DNA from: Curtobacterium ammoniigenes NBRC 101786
GTDB lineage: Bacteria; Actinomycetota; Actinomycetes; Actinomycetales; Microbacteriaceae
NCBI RefSeq assembly: GCF_001571045.1
Contig: NZ_BCSV01000001.1
Coordinates: 761,006-825,005, forward strand
Direction of reading: 5' to 3'
Length of the DNA: 64,000 nt
Shown: positions 62,666 to 64,000 of the stretch, in pieces
How positions within the stretch are numbered: position 1 is the stretch's first letter
Layout of the letters: every line of letters begins with the position of its first letter
Notes under the pieces: generated by a model
What the model was told of the DNA's origin: nothing
Seen by the model: only the letters and a program-made list of their open reading frames with translations
Database searches by the model: none
Position numbers and translations under genes: made by a program

Positions 62666-63436
62666 GTGAAGATCGCACGGTTCAGCACGGCGGGCCAGGA
62701 CCCGCGATTCGGGATCCTCGATGAGCGGGACTTGATCGTCCTTGCGGGCGATCCGCTCTATCAGGGGTTCGAGACCACAGGGGAGCGGGTGCCGCTGAAG
62801 GATGCGACGCTGCTCGCGCCGGTGATCCCGCGGTCGAAGGTCGTCGGTATCGGCCTGAACTATGCGGAGCATTCGTCTGAGATGGACATGCTCACCACGG
62901 ATGACCCGGTCGTCTTCCTGAAACCGAATACGTCCGTGGTCGGTCCGAACGACCCGATTCGCACGCCCGCTGGAGTCGGTCGAGTCGACTTCGAGGGCGA
63001 GCTCGCGATCGTTATCGGCTCGTTGGCAAAGAACGTTCGGCGCGAGGATTTCGCTCAGGTGATCTTCGGGTACACCGTGGCGAACGACGTGACCGCGCGG
63101 GATCTGCAGTCCCGGGAAAGTCAGTGGGCGCGGGCAAAGGGCTTCGACACGTTCTGCCCGATCGGCCCAGTGATCGAGACCGAGATCGATCCGTCGGACA
63201 TCCGTCTCGAGACACGGGTTGACGGCGATCTCCGCCAGGTCGCGTCGACGAGCGAACTCGTCCACGACATCCCGAGTCTGATCGAGTTCGTGTCGTCGAT
63301 CTGGACGCTCCTGCCCGGTGATCTGATCTTGACGGGGACGCCCGCCGGGGTGGGGCCGCTGCACGATGGCGAGATCGTGGAGGTCACGATCTCTGGGATC
63401 GGCTCGCTCGCGAATCCGGTCGTCGCCCTGCGCTGA
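62666..63436 (+). CDS. Fumarylacetoacetate hydrolase-family protein
   Basis: 256 aa. The FAH C-terminal-type domain covers most of the protein: VVGIGLNYAEHSSEM, FLKPNTSVVGPNDPI, the metal-binding acids in DFEGELAIVIG, GYTVANDVTARDLQ, and GDLILTGTPAGVGPL. Substrates in this family include acylpyruvates, oxaloacetate and homoprotocatechuate intermediates; the true one is unknown. In related actinobacteria this gene often follows ilvE and precedes gltX. Here the rRNA promoter follows instead. A TAGGCT hexamer (62654-62659) ends 6 nt before the GTG. Confidence 0.88.
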   Translation: MKIARFSTAGQDPRFGILDERDLIVLAGDPLYQGFETTGERVPLKDATLLAPVIPRSKVVGIGLNYAEHSSEMDMLTTDDPVVFLKPNTSVVGPNDPIRTPAGVGRVDFEGELAIVIGSLAKNVRREDFAQVIFGYTVANDVTARDLQSRESQWARAKGFDTFCPIGPVIETEIDPSDIRLETRVDGDLRQVASTSELVHDIPSLIEFVSSIWTLLPGDLILTGTPAGVGPLHDGEIVEVTISGIGSLANPVVALR

Positions 63437-63745
63437 CGCTGCAGCCGGCGTCGGCCGATGCTGATCGCCGCTCTGTCGATCGTCGATCGCGGAGCAAAGA
63501 TCCGCGTGATTCCGGGCGACACGCCGGGAGGCGCGCTCGATTTGGCATCGCCCGCCCGCCTCCGTAAAGTAATCACTCGTCACCCCAAAGGTGCGAACGG
63601 AGCGGCTGAGACGCCGACCAGGGCGAAAGCCCCGTCGGGCAGTCCAGACCACGTTCACCTCAAGTGGGACCATCCTTCACTCTGATCGCTTCACCTTGCA
63701 GTGAATCCGAGAGTGGAGAGCTCCTTCTCGTCAGTCAGGCCGAGC
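63437..63745. other. Gene-free region with possible folded RNA segment
   Basis: No convincing gene. Inverted repeats seen: GGAGGCG/CGCCTCC (63527-63563); and a nested structure at 63590-63659, in which GGTG..AACG pairs with CGTTCACC around a hairpin CCGAC-CA-GGGC-GAAA-GCCC-C-GTCGG (63614-63638) with a GNRA tetraloop. TTCACT/AGTGAA could form a further hairpin near 63680-63705. These may belong to a terminator, an upstream rRNA promoter region or a small RNA. Confidence 0.35.
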
Positions 63746-63773
63746 TTGACAGGCGCGAGCGGGGTGATAGAGT
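63746..63773 (+). promoter_or_regulatory. rRNA operon promoter
   Basis: Consensus -35 TTGACA (63746-63751), 16-bp spacer and -10 TAGAGT (63768-63773). Transcription should start near 63780. It is one of only two consensus TTGACA boxes noted in this window, as expected for an rRNA promoter. Confidence 0.85.
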
Positions 63774-64000
63774 ACCAAAGTTGCCCAGGCGGGCTTCGGA
63801 AACGAACAGCGCCTGGTGCGTCTGGTCCTTGAGAACTCAACAGCGTGCACATTGTCAATGCCAATTTATTGACCCCGTGCATCCCGTTTTGGGGTGTCGG
63901 AGACAATTCCTTTTGGATTGAATTGATTGTCAGCAATGATGGTCTTTACGGTCAGTTTCAACTCGGCCATGGTTTTCGAATTGTGGTTGTAATTTTTTTT
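63774..64000 (+). other. rRNA operon leader (16S gene expected past the right edge)
   Basis: AT-richer than the rest of the window and free of credible genes. It contains the phrase CCTTGAGAACTCAACAG (63827-63843) familiar from actinobacterial rRNA leaders, a hairpin GACAAT/ATTGTC (63902-63931), and T-rich stretches up to the terminal run of T at 63993-64000. The 16S sequence itself is not reached. Confidence 0.75.

Noticed and set aside
63606..63611. CTGAGA motif suggesting a TPP riboswitch
   Set aside because: The second conserved TPP element (ACCTGATC...GGATAATACC type) is missing downstream and no thiamine gene follows.
63458..63936. Short open frames around the rRNA promoter and leader
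   Set aside because: They overlap the promoter or leader, lack ribosome sites and show no protein-like composition.

Overview
This is a chromosomal window from a high-GC actinobacterium, most likely a member of the Microbacteriaceae (an inference from gene content and protein style; no rRNA gene lies inside the window). Genes are dense on both strands. Spacers are short, GTG starts are common, and many genes appear to be leaderless. The last ~230 bp are the promoter and leader of an rRNA operon whose 16S gene should begin just past the right edge. I see no insertion sequence, prophage, CRISPR array or tRNA gene.

Layout: (1) 1-4.8 kb, molybdenum supply: the 3' part of a MoeB/ThiF-rhodanese gene, an exported protein of unknown function, and a mod locus (binding protein plus a fused permease-ATPase). 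(2) 4.8-18 kb, mixed functions: a tandem alpha/beta hydrolase, an orphan histidine kinase, three GT-C-type membrane proteins, a PknB-like kinase, an SDR dehydrogenase, a cold-shock protein and small membrane proteins. (3) 18-22.6 kb, proline catabolism: a LysR regulator divergent from bifunctional putA. (4) 23.2-32.5 kb, a copper regulon. copZ, a CopD-CtaG fusion and copA run rightwards. A DUF5134 protein, YcnI, CopC-CopD, a BlaI/CopY-type repressor and an M56 protease run leftwards. Four matching dyads (TCTACA-N3-TGTAGA type) sit before the three transcription units. (5) 33-41.2 kb, histidine catabolism: an IclR regulator, then hutH, hutU, an M20 amidohydrolase, hutF and hutI in one tightly coupled operon. 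(6) 41.2-51.1 kb, mixed: OhrR/MarR regulator, acyltransferase, aroD, asparagine-type permease, ArsB-like and CorA-like transporters, otsA-otsB. (7) 51.1-63.4 kb, branched-chain amino acid and serine synthesis: ilvD, ilvB, ilvH, ilvC, serA, leuB, ilvE and an FAH-family hydrolase, interrupted by mtlD and two small membrane genes. (8) 63.4-64 kb, the rRNA promoter region.

How the parts work together: the copper block combines a cytoplasmic chaperone, an export ATPase, periplasmic and membrane copper proteins, and a repressor-protease pair. The hut block converts histidine to glutamate by the five-step route (formiminoglutamate to formylglutamate to glutamate), with the M20 enzyme probably standing in for HutG. 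The ilv/leu block supplies valine, leucine and isoleucine.

Many gene starts were set from two signals read in the DNA: a Shine-Dalgarno box, or a -10-like hexamer ending exactly 6-7 nt before the start codon, as expected for leaderless mRNAs.
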